Shown here one piece after another: positions 25,701 to 35,149 of a DNA stretch of 64,000 nucleotides. The position numbers and the translations under genes are program-made. The notes under the pieces are model-generated. The model had not been told where the DNA came from. It did no database searches and saw only the letters and a program-made list of their open reading frames with translations. Each line of letters starts with the position of its first letter. The first letter of the stretch is position 1. Source of the DNA: Falsiroseomonas sp041690465 (GTDB lineage Bacteria > Pseudomonadota > Alphaproteobacteria > Acetobacterales > Acetobacteraceae); NCBI RefSeq assembly GCF_041690465.1, contig NZ_JAWLHG010000004.1, forward strand, positions 124,001-188,000, given 5' to 3'.

Positions 25701-26531
25701 TCAGCCCGCCGCGTCCTGGCAGGGGCGGCGGGAAAGGCCGGCGATCATCATCCCGCCCGGCGGCGGCGCCTTCAGCGCCCGCTCCACCGCCAGGGCGATC
25801 GGCCGCAGCCGCTCGCGCGGCAGTGCCGCGGTGACTGCGAAGAGATGGCGGCCATCCGACCAGCGATAGGTGACCAGGCCGCCGGGCTCATCGTTGCAGC
25901 GCAGGTCGTGCGGTGCCGGATCGGGCGCCGGCCGGCGCCAGATCGAGAGCGCTGCGCCGTCCCCATCGATGTAGTGCAGCACCGCCGTGCGGCCCTCGGC
26001 GCCGGGCATCACCCACGCCGCTGCGGCGCCGAAGCCGAAGGCGGCCAGGTCGGGCAGGGGCATCGGCGTGCCGAGCCGGTCGGCGAGCCACGAGCCGAGA
26101 TCGGCCTCGGCCGCCGAAGCGGCCTGCACGCGCGGCGATGCCTCCGCGAGCAGCAGGTGCAGCGCGGCGGGCGCCGAAGCCACCGGCGGCGAGGCCGCCT
26201 CCGGCATGCCGCGGACCAACCAGCCGAGCCCGCCCCCGGTGAGCAGCAGCACCGCCGCCGCCGCCGCGACCCGTGCCTGCCCGGCCACCGCCCGGCGCCG
26301 CGCCGCCCGCAGATTGGCCAGGCGCAAACGAGGCGGGATCGGTTCGGCTGCCTTGAAGGCGAGCGCGCACCGCAGCGCGTCACGCTGGGTGATCATCGCC
26401 CGCAGCCGCGCCGCCGCCTCCGGCCGCGCCTCCAGGTAGCGCTGCACCGCTGGCGCGCGGGCGGGCGACAGCCGCCCGTCCATGAGGGCGTGCAGATCGT
26501 CCTCCCCGATCGGGGCCTCGGGCTCAGCCAC
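25701..26531 (-). CDS. Anti-sigma factor paired with the ECF sigma factor at 26535
   Basis: A 276-residue membrane protein. The cytoplasmic N-terminal domain (EDDLHALMDGRLSPARAPAV) matches the anti-sigma helix bundle without the zinc-binding HxxxCxxC motif. One span follows at about 90-107 (AAAAAVLLLTGGGLGWLV), then a periplasmic domain of about 165 residues with two cysteines (LRCNDEPGG and RRPCQDAAG) that may form a disulfide. It starts with GTG 3 bp after the sigma gene and precedes sorA by 25 bp. It should release the sigma factor on a periplasmic signal, plausibly sulfite. Confidence 0.82.
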   Translation of the reverse strand: MAEPEAPIGEDDLHALMDGRLSPARAPAVQRYLEARPEAAARLRAMITQRDALRCALAFKAAEPIPPRLRLANLRAARRRAVAGQARVAAAAAVLLLTGGGLGWLVRGMPEAASPPVASAPAALHLLLAEASPRVQAASAAEADLGSWLADRLGTPMPLPDLAAFGFGAAAAWVMPGAEGRTAVLHYIDGDGAALSIWRRPAPDPAPHDLRCNDEPGGLVTYRWSDGRHLFAVTAALPRERLRPIALAVERALKAPPPGGMMIAGLSRRPCQDAAG

Positions 26532-26534
26532 AGG

Positions 26535-27053
26535 TCAGACCACGCGGCGCAGCGCGGCGACCGGCGCGGGGCGGCCCTCGGCCATCTGCCGTAGCCGCTC
26601 CCGCCCGCGGGACAGGCGGGACATCACGGTCCCCGGGGGGACGCCGAGCACCCGCGCCGCTTCCTCGTAGCCAAGTCCCTCGACACCGACCAGCAGCAGC
26701 ACGTCGCGCTGTTCCGTCGGCAGGGTGTCGAGCTGCGCGAGCACCTGGCCGCATTGCACCGCGGCATCCTGGCCGCTCATCGGCGCCGGTCCGGCCTCGA
26801 ACTGCGCCATCTCGCCCAGCAGGCGCCCGCGCCGCGCCCGGCGCCGCCGGTCCGAGACGTGGAGGTTGTAGAGGATGGTAAAGAGCCAAGCGCGCAGCTT
26901 CCCCTCGGCATTCCGCCGATGCCAGGCGCCCAGGGCGTGTTCCAGGCAGTCCTGCACCAGGTCGTCGGCCTCGTCGGCGTTGCGGGTGAGCGACCAGGCA
27001 AAACGGCGCAGCGAAGGCACCAGCGCTTCCATGCGCGCGTCCCACTCGCTCAC
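26535..27053 (-). CDS. ECF-family RNA polymerase sigma factor (sulfite-dehydrogenase operon)
   Basis: A 172-residue sigma factor with region 2 (LRRFAWSLTRNADEADDLVQ, AWLFTILYNLHVSDRRR) and region 4 (LPTEQRDVLLLVGVEGLGYE, LGVPPGTVMSRLSRGRERL). It starts with GTG at 27053 behind GGAGGA. The operon continues with its anti-sigma factor and sorAB. In Sinorhizobium meliloti the ECF factors RpoE1 and RpoE4 respond to sulfite and control a sulfite dehydrogenase, so the arrangement suggests the same circuit. A matching promoter-like element lies 56 bp upstream. Confidence 0.9.
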   Translation of the reverse strand: MSEWDARMEALVPSLRRFAWSLTRNADEADDLVQDCLEHALGAWHRRNAEGKLRAWLFTILYNLHVSDRRRRARRGRLLGEMAQFEAGPAPMSGQDAAVQCGQVLAQLDTLPTEQRDVLLLVGVEGLGYEEAARVLGVPPGTVMSRLSRGRERLRQMAEGRPAPVAALRRVV

Positions 27054-27108
27054 CGTCTCGCTTCCTCCGGCCGCATCCGCTTCGTCGCGATGCAGATCAC
27101 CATGGTGG

Positions 27109-27134
27109 GACGCGCGGGCGGGTCGCCTTATTCC
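27109..27134 (-). promoter_or_regulatory. Candidate autoregulated ECF promoter of the sigma/anti-sigma/sorAB operon
   Basis: On the minus strand GGAAT (27130-27134, within GGGAATAAGG) is followed after 17 bp by CGTC (27109-27112). The -10 end lies 55 bp before the sigma start codon. GGAATA-type -35 boxes with CGT-type -10 boxes are usual for ECF factors. Three related elements occur at 42632, 44672 and 46408, there with a 16 bp interval. Confidence 0.55.
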
Positions 27135-27142
27135 CGCCCGCG
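27113..27142. repeat. 10 bp inverted repeat overlapping the ECF promoter
   Basis: Perfect arms CGCGGGCGGG (27113-27122) and its complement (27133-27142) with a 10 nt loop. One arm fills the spacer of the proposed ECF promoter and the other touches its -35 box. It also lies 26 bp after the end of the YeeE operon, so it may be that operon's terminator, an operator, or both. No U-tract follows on the minus strand. Confidence 0.4.
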
Positions 27143-27167
27143 ATACAATTTCTGGTTCTGGCCGGCG

Positions 27168-27785
27168 CTACTCGGCGGGCACCGCCCGCGCCGGCGGCTG
27201 GGAGGCCGTCGGCGGCAGCAGGCCATCGGCCTCCGTGCCAAGTTCCGTCCGCCAGGGGCGCCAGCGCTCCATGCCCCACAGCGTCGCCGCCAGCAGCACG
27301 GCGAAGCCCAGCGCCAGCAGCGGGAAGGACAGGCCCAGCACCTTGTCGAGCGTCAGCTTGCCCTGCCCGGCCGCGTCGATGTACGGGCGCAGCGAGGGCT
27401 CCGCATAGGTGAAGGCCAGCGCGCCGGCGAGGCCGCCGGCCAGCGTCATCCAGGCGTCGCGGTAGCCGGCGCCGATCTGCGCCATCACCGTGCCAGGGCA
27501 GGCGCCGGCCAGCGCGATGCCGACGCCCAGCACCAAGCCGCCGAGCAGGTCGGCAACCGGCAGCGTGGCCTTGGGCGAAAGGCTCGCCCAGCCGAAGCCG
27601 ACGAGCACCGCGAGCACCACCAGCCCCGCGGCGACCGCGGCGAGGAAGACGCGCAGCATCAGGAAGCTGCGGAGTTGGAACTGGCCGAGGATGACGGCCG
27701 GTTCGAAGACGCGGGCCTTCTCCAGCAGGAAGCCGAAGGCGGCCCCCATCACCAGGCCCAGGATCACGGCGTTCAGGATGGACAT
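27168..27785 (-). CDS. YeeE/YedE (DUF395) sulfur-transport family protein, subunit 2
   Basis: A 205-residue membrane protein with about five spans. YeeE/YedE proteins import thiosulfate or related sulfur species through conserved cysteines. The signature GLVLGVGIALAGACPGTVMAQIGAG at about 87-111 carries the Cys-Pro-Gly turn. The C-terminus is a short Pro-rich cytoplasmic tail. It is the second gene of a pair 13 bp downstream of its paralogue. Proximity to sorAB fits handling of reduced sulfur. Confidence 0.83.
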   Translation of the reverse strand: MSILNAVILGLVMGAAFGFLLEKARVFEPAVILGQFQLRSFLMLRVFLAAVAAGLVVLAVLVGFGWASLSPKATLPVADLLGGLVLGVGIALAGACPGTVMAQIGAGYRDAWMTLAGGLAGALAFTYAEPSLRPYIDAAGQGKLTLDKVLGLSFPLLALGFAVLLAATLWGMERWRPWRTELGTEADGLLPPTASQPPARAVPAE

Positions 27786-27798
27786 GGCAGGTGCCTCC

Positions 27799-28314
27799 TC
27801 AGCGGACGGGGCGCATCAGCAGCGCGGTGGCGATGCCGCCGGCGAACATGGCGCCGACCGCGATGAAGGAGCCGAGCGCAAGCTGCGCCATGCCGGAGAT
27901 GCCGTGGCCGGAGGTGCAGCCATCGGCGATGCGCGCGCCGAGCAGCATGATAAAGCCGCCGGCAAAGGCCATCGCGAAGCGCCCGCCCGCCCCATAGGGC
28001 GTGACCCGCTTCCAGACCGCGGCGACGCCCCGCCGCCGGCTGCCGGACAGCGTGGCGGAGAGCAGGGCGCCGAGCGCGATGCCGATGACCAGCGCCACCT
28101 GCCACCAGCTCTTCGCACCGGCGAGGTGGCTCGCCGCGTAGCGGATCTCGGTGATGGCGGGATCAAAGACCTCCGCGATCGCCACGGCGCCGGTGACGTA
28201 GGAGGATGAGGCGCCGAGCGCGGTGCCGAGCGCGAGGAAGGCGGGAATCTGCAGCAGGCCGATGCCTGCGCCGGCCAGATAGGGGGACCAGGCCTTGTCG
28301 CCGAGCCTTGGCAT
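27799..28314 (-). CDS. YeeE/YedE (DUF395) sulfur-transport family protein, subunit 1
   Basis: A 171-residue membrane protein with about four spans. The motif GARIADGCTSGHGISGMAQL is the YeeE/YedE cysteine loop, the counterpart of the CPG loop in the next gene; together they resemble the two halves of full-length YeeE. ATG 28314 is chosen because TGAGGA lies 8 bp upstream; a TTG at 28329 is less likely. An AT-rich palindrome lies 75 bp upstream. Relatives in other bacteria are often controlled by BigR/SqrR-type ArsR repressors. Confidence 0.83.
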   Translation of the reverse strand: MPRLGDKAWSPYLAGAGIGLLQIPAFLALGTALGASSSYVTGAVAIAEVFDPAITEIRYAASHLAGAKSWWQVALVIGIALGALLSATLSGSRRRGVAAVWKRVTPYGAGGRFAMAFAGGFIMLLGARIADGCTSGHGISGMAQLALGSFIAVGAMFAGGIATALLMRPVR

Positions 28315-28388
28315 GATGGGTGTCCTCAACCGGATGTCGCCCGGCCGACCACGTCCGCCGGCCCGGCAATGCGATCATATGCACCTCG

Positions 28389-28400
28389 GCTAATATTAGC
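28389..28400. promoter_or_regulatory. AT-rich palindrome in the YeeE promoter region
   Basis: GCTAATATTAGC is a perfect 12 bp palindrome inside a 35 bp AT-rich island (about 28375-28410), rare in this GC-rich DNA. A second overlapping pair, ATATGC and GCATAT, brackets it. It most likely overlaps the -10 region of the YeeE operon and is a candidate ArsR-family (BigR/SqrR-like persulfide sensor) operator. No such regulator is in the window. Confidence 0.45.
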
Positions 28401-28509
28401 ATATTAAAATACCGAAAGGCGGGCGGCTCTCCGCGCGGCCTTGATCCGGGTCAACGCCAATCGCGCCGGGGCCGGCTACCTGGGCGGCATGTGAGCAGGG
28501 CCGCATGCA

Positions 28510-28833
28510 ATGACCGTCTCGATCCGCCGCAACTGGCGACGCCTTCCCGTCGCGGTGCGCTTCTTCCTCAGCCATGCGCTGGTCGGCTTCGCGCTGGGAA
28601 CGCTGTTCGCGGCGGCGCTGCTCTGGGCGGACCCGGGCGGCGTCGGCACCATCCTGCGTCGGGCACCGGGACATCCCGGCCCGCTTCTGCTGCTGTGGTT
28701 CTTCCTCTCGCTCACGCTTGGCGGCGTGCAGACCGGCGTTGCGGTGATGCTGCTGGGCTACCCGGATCCGCCGCCACCGCCGCCCCGCAGCGGCACGAGG
28801 GCGGCGGAAGCGGTACAGGCCCGCCGAGGATAG
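28510..28833 (+). CDS. Small two-span membrane protein, unknown
   Basis: A 107-residue protein with two predicted membrane helices (VRFFLSHALVGFALGTLFAAALL and LLLLWFFLSLTLGGVQTGVAVML) and a Pro/Arg-rich cytoplasmic tail (YPDPPPPPPRSG). I recognise no family. It lies divergent from the YeeE pair and just before an aminotransferase remnant. Similar small membrane proteins occur in Rhodospirillales without assigned roles. Confidence 0.55.
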   Translation: MTVSIRRNWRRLPVAVRFFLSHALVGFALGTLFAAALLWADPGGVGTILRRAPGHPGPLLLLWFFLSLTLGGVQTGVAVMLLGYPDPPPPPPRSGTRAAEAVQARRG

Positions 28834-28885
28834 GAGCTGGCCCCTGCCAGCTTCCCGTCTGGCCTGAACCGGGCGGTTCCTGAAC

Positions 28886-29227
28886 GCGTGTTGTAGTGAA
28901 CCACCGAGACGCGCAGGACGCCGCCGCCCTGCGCGAGCACCCGGCGTTTCGATCAGGCGGCGTGAGTGGAAATCGCCATGGCGGATGCCAACGCCGTCCG
29001 GATACACGGCGCCGAAGATGTGCTGCGGCCGGCTGCCCTCGACGGTGAAGGAGATCGTCGGCACGCGCCCGCCATCCATGGTGCGGCGGCCGATGATGCG
29101 CGCGCCATTGCGCTGCTCCAGCCGGCCGAGCAGGCGCTGGCCGGTCGCGCCGTGCTGCTCGGTGACGATGCCGGCTTCGGGCAGGATCAGGTGGTCGGAC
29201 GGGTTCGGGAAGGCGGAGCGGCGCGAG
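28886..29227 (-). pseudogene. Remnant of a class V aminotransferase / cysteine-desulfurase-like gene
   Basis: On the minus strand one frame reads PEAGIVTEQHGATGQRLLGR, then GGRVPTISFTVEGSRPQHIF and YPDGVGIRHGDFHSRRL. The next frame continues LAQGGGVLRVSVVHYNT. Together these reproduce the C-terminal end of class V aminotransferases (RvPTvSFtv, then GvvRvslvHYNT), but a frameshift near 28940-28945 separates them, the rest of the enzyme is missing and the final helix is gone. There is no plausible start codon. I read this as a decayed gene fragment. It fills most of the interval 28834-29255. Confidence 0.55.
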
Positions 29228-29255
29228 GCCGATCACCCGGAACGGACTCCCAGCG

Positions 29256-30059
29256 TCACGGGGAGCCGGCATCGGTGCTGCGCGCAATGGCCAGGCTGGT
29301 CGGAGGCAGCGCCTCGGCGAGCGCGCCGCGCGGCGCATCGTCGGTCACCAGTACAGCAAAGGCGTGAAGGGAGGCGATCCGCTCCAGCGCCGCTCGCCCG
29401 AACTTGCTGGAATCGGCGAGGAGCATCGCCTGCCGTGCCGCGGCGATGGCGGCACGCTTGAGCGCGATCTTCTCCGCATCGAAGTCGCACGGCGCCCCGG
29501 TCCCGTCGAAGCCGGAGCAGGCGATCACCGCGATGTCGAGCGCGAGCCCGCCCAGGGTGCGCACCGCTTCACCGCCGACCAGCGATCCGTCGGCACCCCG
29601 CAGCGTGCCGCCGAGCACGCGCACGGCCGGCCCGTCGGGCCCCGCCAGCCGCAACGCCGCCTGCATGTTGTTGGTGAACACACGAAGATCGCTGCGCGCC
29701 GCCAATGCCACGGCCAGGGCCTCGGCCGTGGTGCCGACATCCAGGAACAGCGATGCCCCGGGCGGAATCCGCGCCGCCGCCGCCGCGCCGATGCGTGCCT
29801 TTGCCTCCCGCTGGCGCTCCGCCTTCTCGGCGTGGCCCAGGCGGACCGCGCCGGCCGGGCCGGCGCCGCCGTGGAAGCGCTGCAGCAGTCCACGCGCGGT
29901 CAGCGCGATGATGTCCCGCCGCACGGTCTGGGTGGAGACGCCGAAGCGGCGGGCGAGGCCCTCCACGGTGCCGAAGCCCTGCTCGCCGACCAGGCGCAAC
30001 AGGGCGGCCTGGCGTGGCGCCAGGGCGGGATCGGGACCGGGAACGGCTTCGGGCGGCAT
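29256..30059 (-). CDS. DeoR-family transcriptional regulator
   Basis: A 267-residue repressor with an N-terminal winged helix (RQAALLRLVGEQGFGTVEGL, ARRFGVSTQTVRRDIIALTA) and a C-terminal DeoR sensor domain of phosphosugar-isomerase fold (SLFLDVGTTAEALAVAL, ADSSKFGRAALERIA). DeoR proteins usually respond to phosphorylated sugars. It is divergent from a carbohydrate ABC importer, the likely target. ATG 30059 has AGGA upstream. The 189 bp divergent region holds the promoters, but I could not pick a convincing operator by eye. Confidence 0.86.
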   Translation of the reverse strand: MPPEAVPGPDPALAPRQAALLRLVGEQGFGTVEGLARRFGVSTQTVRRDIIALTARGLLQRFHGGAGPAGAVRLGHAEKAERQREAKARIGAAAAARIPPGASLFLDVGTTAEALAVALAARSDLRVFTNNMQAALRLAGPDGPAVRVLGGTLRGADGSLVGGEAVRTLGGLALDIAVIACSGFDGTGAPCDFDAEKIALKRAAIAAARQAMLLADSSKFGRAALERIASLHAFAVLVTDDAPRGALAEALPPTSLAIARSTDAGSP

Positions 30060-30248
30060 GGAAGGAATCCTACATACAACAGGCGAGTCCGGGCATGACT
30101 CTCGCGGGGCCGGCTTGCTGGCCTTGGGCGAAGCCCTTTAGCTGGTCGAAGTTCTTGCACATTTCGTGGCGCAGCCATCATGCGCCCGCCCCGTGTCATC
30201 AAACGATCATTTGCTGCTAGGCTGGCGGAAACCGATTAGGGTCACGCC

Positions 30249-31429
<1,181 letters not shown>

Positions 31430-31433
<4 letters not shown>

Positions 31434-32317
31434 GGCGGACGCGCCAGACCTCGGAGGCGCGCGCAGGCGCCGGCTTCGCCCTGCCGGCCTTCCTGCTCAT
31501 CCTGGTGCTGCTGCTGGCGCCGCTGGCGGCGCTGCTCGCGCTCTCGGTCACCGACTACCGGCTGGGCGCGCTCACGGTGCGACTCGTCGGACTCGACCAT
31601 TACGCGGCGCTGTTCGGCGACGAGGTGTTCCAGCGATCGCTGCGCAACACCTTTCTCTACGTCGCCCTTGTGCTGCCGGGCGCGGTGTTCGGCGGGCTCG
31701 GCGTCGCGCTGCTGGTGCATGCGCGCACCCGCACGCGCGGCTTCTACGAAGTCGCCTATTTCCTGCCAGTGACGGCGACGCTGGTGGCGATGGCCACGGT
31801 CTGGCAGTTCATGCTGCACCCCTCGCTCGGCCCGGTCAGCGCCCTGCTGGCGTGGCTCGGCTTCGGCCAGGTGGATCTGCTGAACGATCCTTCCCTCGCA
31901 CTCGGCACGCTGGCGCTGATCGGGCTGTGGCAGGTGATCGGCTTCAACATGGTGCTGTTCCTGGCCGGCCTTTCGGCCATCCCGCGCGAGCTCTACGAGG
32001 CCGCGGCGCTGGATGGCGCGCGCTTCGGGCCCGACCGGTTCCTGCGCGTCACCTGGCCGATGCTCGGCCCGACGACGATGTTCGTCACCATCACCAGCAC
32101 CATCACCGCCTTCAAGGTGTTCGACACGGTGGTGGTGCTGACCCGCGGCGGGCCGCTCGGGAGCACGGAGACACTGCTCTACGTGCTCTACCTCGAGGGC
32201 TTCCAGTATTTCCGGACCGGCTATGCGGCAGCGATGACGGTGGTGCTACTGGTCTTCCTGGTGCTGCTCTCGATCCTGCAGGCGCGTGTCATCGAGCGGA
32301 AGGTGCATTACGCATGA
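31430..32317 (+). CDS. Carbohydrate ABC importer permease 1 (UgpA/MalF-like)
   Basis: A 295-residue permease with six spans. The EAA loop reads AIPRELYEAAALDGARFGPD at about residues 183-202, the docking site for the ATPase. N-terminal ALPAFLLILVLLLAPLAAL is the first span. It overlaps the ATPase gene (ATGA) and the next permease gene (ATGA), so the importer subunits are translationally coupled. Confidence 0.92.
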
Positions 32318-33144
32318 GGCGCCGCCGCATCCTGCCGGCGCTGCTCTCCCACGCCGTGTTGGCCGCCGGCGCGGCGGTGATGCTGGCGCCCTTCCTGTGG
32401 ATGCTGCTGACCTCCATCCGCCCGGCGGAGGAGGTGTTCGGCGCCGTCTTCAACCCGATACCGGGCCGCTTCGCCGCGCCCGAGAACTACGCCCGCGCGC
32501 TGACGGAGGGGAACCTGCCGCGCGCGATGCTGAACGGCGCGATCGTCTGCCTTGGCATCCTGGCGGTGCAGCTGCTGGTCGCCATCCCGGCGGCCTATGC
32601 GCTGGCGAAGCTGCGCTTCCGCGGCCGCGGCGTGCTGTTCGGGCTGGTGCTGTTCGGCCTCTGCGTGCCGATCCAGGTGCCGGCGCTCCCGCTCTACCTG
32701 GCGCTGGCCCAGACCGACCTGCTCGACAGCTACTTCGCGCTGATGGCGCCGTTCTTCCTGACGGTGTTCGGCATGTTCCTGTTCCGGCAGTTCTTTCGCG
32801 CCTATCCGGACGAGGTGCTGGATGCCGCGCGGCTCGACGGCATGGGCGAGTTCGAGATCGTGTGGCGGCTGGCGGCGCCGGCGGCGGTGCCGGCGATCGC
32901 GGCCTTCTCGGTGTTCTCGGTCGTCGCGCATTGGAACGACCTGTATTGGCCGCTGATCGTCGTCACCTCGAGCGAGCTGGCCACGCCACCGCTCGGCATC
33001 CTCGCCTTCCGCGACACCGAATCGGGAGGCAACTACGGCGCGCTGATGGCGGGTGCGGCGCTGGTGACCGCGCCGCTGATCCTCGCCTTCCTCGTCGCCC
33101 GACGCGCCTTCCTGCGCGGGATCACCATGACCGGCCTGCGCTGA
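32314..33144 (+). CDS. Carbohydrate ABC importer permease 2 (UgpE/MalG-like)
   Basis: A 276-residue permease with six spans. The EAA-type loop is RAYPDEVLDAARLDGMGEFE at about 169-188. The family's terminal periplasmic stretch NDLYWPLIVVTSSE is present. The gene starts within the stop of permease 1 and is followed after 30 bp by the binding-protein gene with its own ribosome binding site (GAGGAGAAA). Confidence 0.92.
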   Translation: MRRRRILPALLSHAVLAAGAAVMLAPFLWMLLTSIRPAEEVFGAVFNPIPGRFAAPENYARALTEGNLPRAMLNGAIVCLGILAVQLLVAIPAAYALAKLRFRGRGVLFGLVLFGLCVPIQVPALPLYLALAQTDLLDSYFALMAPFFLTVFGMFLFRQFFRAYPDEVLDAARLDGMGEFEIVWRLAAPAAVPAIAAFSVFSVVAHWNDLYWPLIVVTSSELATPPLGILAFRDTESGGNYGALMAGAALVTAPLILAFLVARRAFLRGITMTGLR

Positions 33145-33174
33145 CGTCCAACCAGAAGAGAGGAGAAACACGCC

Positions 33175-34455
33175 ATGTTCACCCGTCGCACCACCCTGCT
33201 GGCCGGCGCCGCCGTGCTGGCCGCGCCCGCCATCCCGCGCGCGCAGGCGCCCGTCACGCTCGACGTGCTGTTCGCCAACCCCTCCTTCGCGCGCTTCTTC
33301 AACCCGATTGCGGAAGCCTTCACCCGCGCCAACCCGGATGTGCGCATCGCCTTCCGCCAGCCGGCGCCGAGCTACGACGACCAGCACCAGGCGCTGCTGC
33401 GCGGCGCACTGACCAACCAGCTGCCGGACGTCACCTTCCCCGGCTTCAACCGCCTGCCGGAGCTCGCGCGCACGCTGGCGCCGCGCAACCAGATCCTGGA
33501 CCTCGCACCGTTGATCGCCGAGGAAGGCGCGGCCTGGAAGGGCGAGAACTTCGCCGACCGGATGCTGGCGCTCGGCCAGGTGGATGGGAAGCAGTACGGC
33601 ATGCCGTTCAACGCCTCCTCCCCCATCGCCTACTACAACCCCGAACTCGTCGCACGGGCGGGCGGCAACCCGGATGCCTTCCCGACCAGCTGGGATGCGG
33701 TGGTGGCGCTCGGCGGCCGCATCAAGGCGGCCGCACCGCAGGCGATGGGCGTTTCCTACTACATCAACTCCTTCGACAGCGACTGGCTGTGGCAGGCGCT
33801 GATCCAGCAGGGCGGCGGGCGGATGCTGAACGAGGCGGGCAATGCACCGGCCTTCGGCGATGCCGCCGGCCGTGCCGCCATCACGCTGGCCCGCCGCTTC
33901 GTCACGGAGAGCGGCATGGGGCTGATCGGCGCCGACCAGAACCGCCAGCAATTCGCCACCGGCGGCACCGGCATCATCTTCGACAGCCCGGCGCGGCTGA
34001 ACGTGATCACCGGGCTGGTCGGCGGGCGCTTCCCGCTGCGCACGGCGCCCTACCCCATCACCGACCAGGCGCGCGGCGGCGTGCCCACCGGCGGCAATGC
34101 GGCGGTGATCCTCACCCGCGATGCCGCCAGGCGCGCGGCGGCCTGGCGCTATGTGAAGTTCTCGGCGGGGCCGGAAGCGCAGACGATCGCGGTGCAGATG
34201 ACCGGCTACCTGCCGACCAACAAGCGCGCGACGGCGGAGCAGTTCCTCGGCAACTGGTACCGCGAAAATCCGAACGCGCAGGCCGCCGCCCGCCAGGCCG
34301 ACCGCTCGCTGCCATGGGAGGACTACGGCGCCAACGGCCCGCGGATCCACCGCATGCAGCAGGAGGTGCTGACCGCCGTGATGCGCGGCGACATCGCGCC
34401 CGAGCCGGGCCTCGAGCGGATGGTGTCGCAGACCGCGCAGATGATGCGCGGCTGA
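33175..34455 (+). CDS. Carbohydrate ABC importer substrate-binding protein
   Basis: A 426-residue periplasmic protein with an export signal (FTRRTTLLAGAAVLAAPAIP, cleaved near RAQAP). It belongs to the UgpB/MalE-type extracellular solute-binding family 1: SFARFFNPIAEAFTRANPDV at the N-terminus and AYPSSPIAYYNPEL-type hinge (NASSPIAYYNPELVARAGG). Its stop TGA abuts the convergent stop of the next gene with no gap. Whether the ligand is glycerol phosphate, glycerol or a sugar cannot be told from sequence. Confidence 0.9.
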   Translation: MFTRRTTLLAGAAVLAAPAIPRAQAPVTLDVLFANPSFARFFNPIAEAFTRANPDVRIAFRQPAPSYDDQHQALLRGALTNQLPDVTFPGFNRLPELARTLAPRNQILDLAPLIAEEGAAWKGENFADRMLALGQVDGKQYGMPFNASSPIAYYNPELVARAGGNPDAFPTSWDAVVALGGRIKAAAPQAMGVSYYINSFDSDWLWQALIQQGGGRMLNEAGNAPAFGDAAGRAAITLARRFVTESGMGLIGADQNRQQFATGGTGIIFDSPARLNVITGLVGGRFPLRTAPYPITDQARGGVPTGGNAAVILTRDAARRAAAWRYVKFSAGPEAQTIAVQMTGYLPTNKRATAEQFLGNWYRENPNAQAAARQADRSLPWEDYGANGPRIHRMQQEVLTAVMRGDIAPEPGLERMVSQTAQMMRG

Positions 34456-35097
34456 TCAGTCGAGCGCGAGGTAACGCGCGGCGACGCGCGCGGCGGCCTC
34501 CCCGGCCGTCGCGCAGCGCACAACGCCCGGCAGGTCCGGCGCCTCGGGCATGCCGAGCACCAGGCGGCCGTGACGCAGGCCGAAGGCCATCTCGCTGATC
34601 GTGCCGTAGCTCACCGGCTCGGCGCGGCCGCCGCAGGCGACGAGCGCGAAGCCCGCCGTCGCGATCACGGCATTGCGCGCCTCGCCGATGCCGGTGGCGA
34701 TCGGCACCGAGACATGCGCGTTGGCCTCGCGCCAATCGTCGGAGGGCAGAATGCCGATCATCAGCCCGCCAGCCGCGGCGCAGCCCCGCGAGGCCGCCTC
34801 CATCGCGCCGCCGCGCCCACCGCAGATCAGCGGGAAGCCCAGTTCGGCCAGCGCGTAGGCCACCTGTTCGGCCGCGGCGAGAGCGGCCGGCGTGGGATCG
34901 CGCGGCCCGATGATGGCGGCCGGCAGCCGGCGCCCACCGCCTTCGCGCAGCAGCCAGCGCGCCGCCTCGAGGAGGGAGACACGCTCCGCCTGGCCGCCAG
35001 GCGGCGTCGCCGGCGACCAGGCGAGGGCGGCCGGATCGAAGCGCAATCCACCTTCGCGCCAGAGAGCGCCGGAGGCGACCAGCAGGTGACGGTCCAT
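34456..35097 (-). CDS. LOG/SLOG-fold protein (TIGR00725-like)
   Basis: A 213-residue Rossmann-like protein of the SLOG superfamily, which includes cytokinin-activating LOG enzymes, DprA and molybdenum-cofactor carriers. The landmarks IIGPRDPTP, GFPLICGGRGGAMEAASRGC and NAHVSVPIATGIGEARNAVI followed by CGGRAEPVSYGTISEMAFG are clear. An N-terminal portion of about 60 residues precedes the fold. ATG 35097 is chosen; ATG 35118 is an alternative and neither has a good ribosome binding site. Function unknown, nucleotide or cofactor binding likely. Confidence 0.72.
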   Translation of the reverse strand: MDRHLLVASGALWREGGLRFDPAALAWSPATPPGGQAERVSLLEAARWLLREGGGRRLPAAIIGPRDPTPAALAAAEQVAYALAELGFPLICGGRGGAMEAASRGCAAAGGLMIGILPSDDWREANAHVSVPIATGIGEARNAVIATAGFALVACGGRAEPVSYGTISEMAFGLRHGRLVLGMPEAPDLPGVVRCATAGEAAARVAARYLALD

Positions 35098-35149
35098 GGT
35101 GTCGGGGATAGCGCGCATGCGCAGCGGCGGGAAGCGCCGCTACGCAGCT

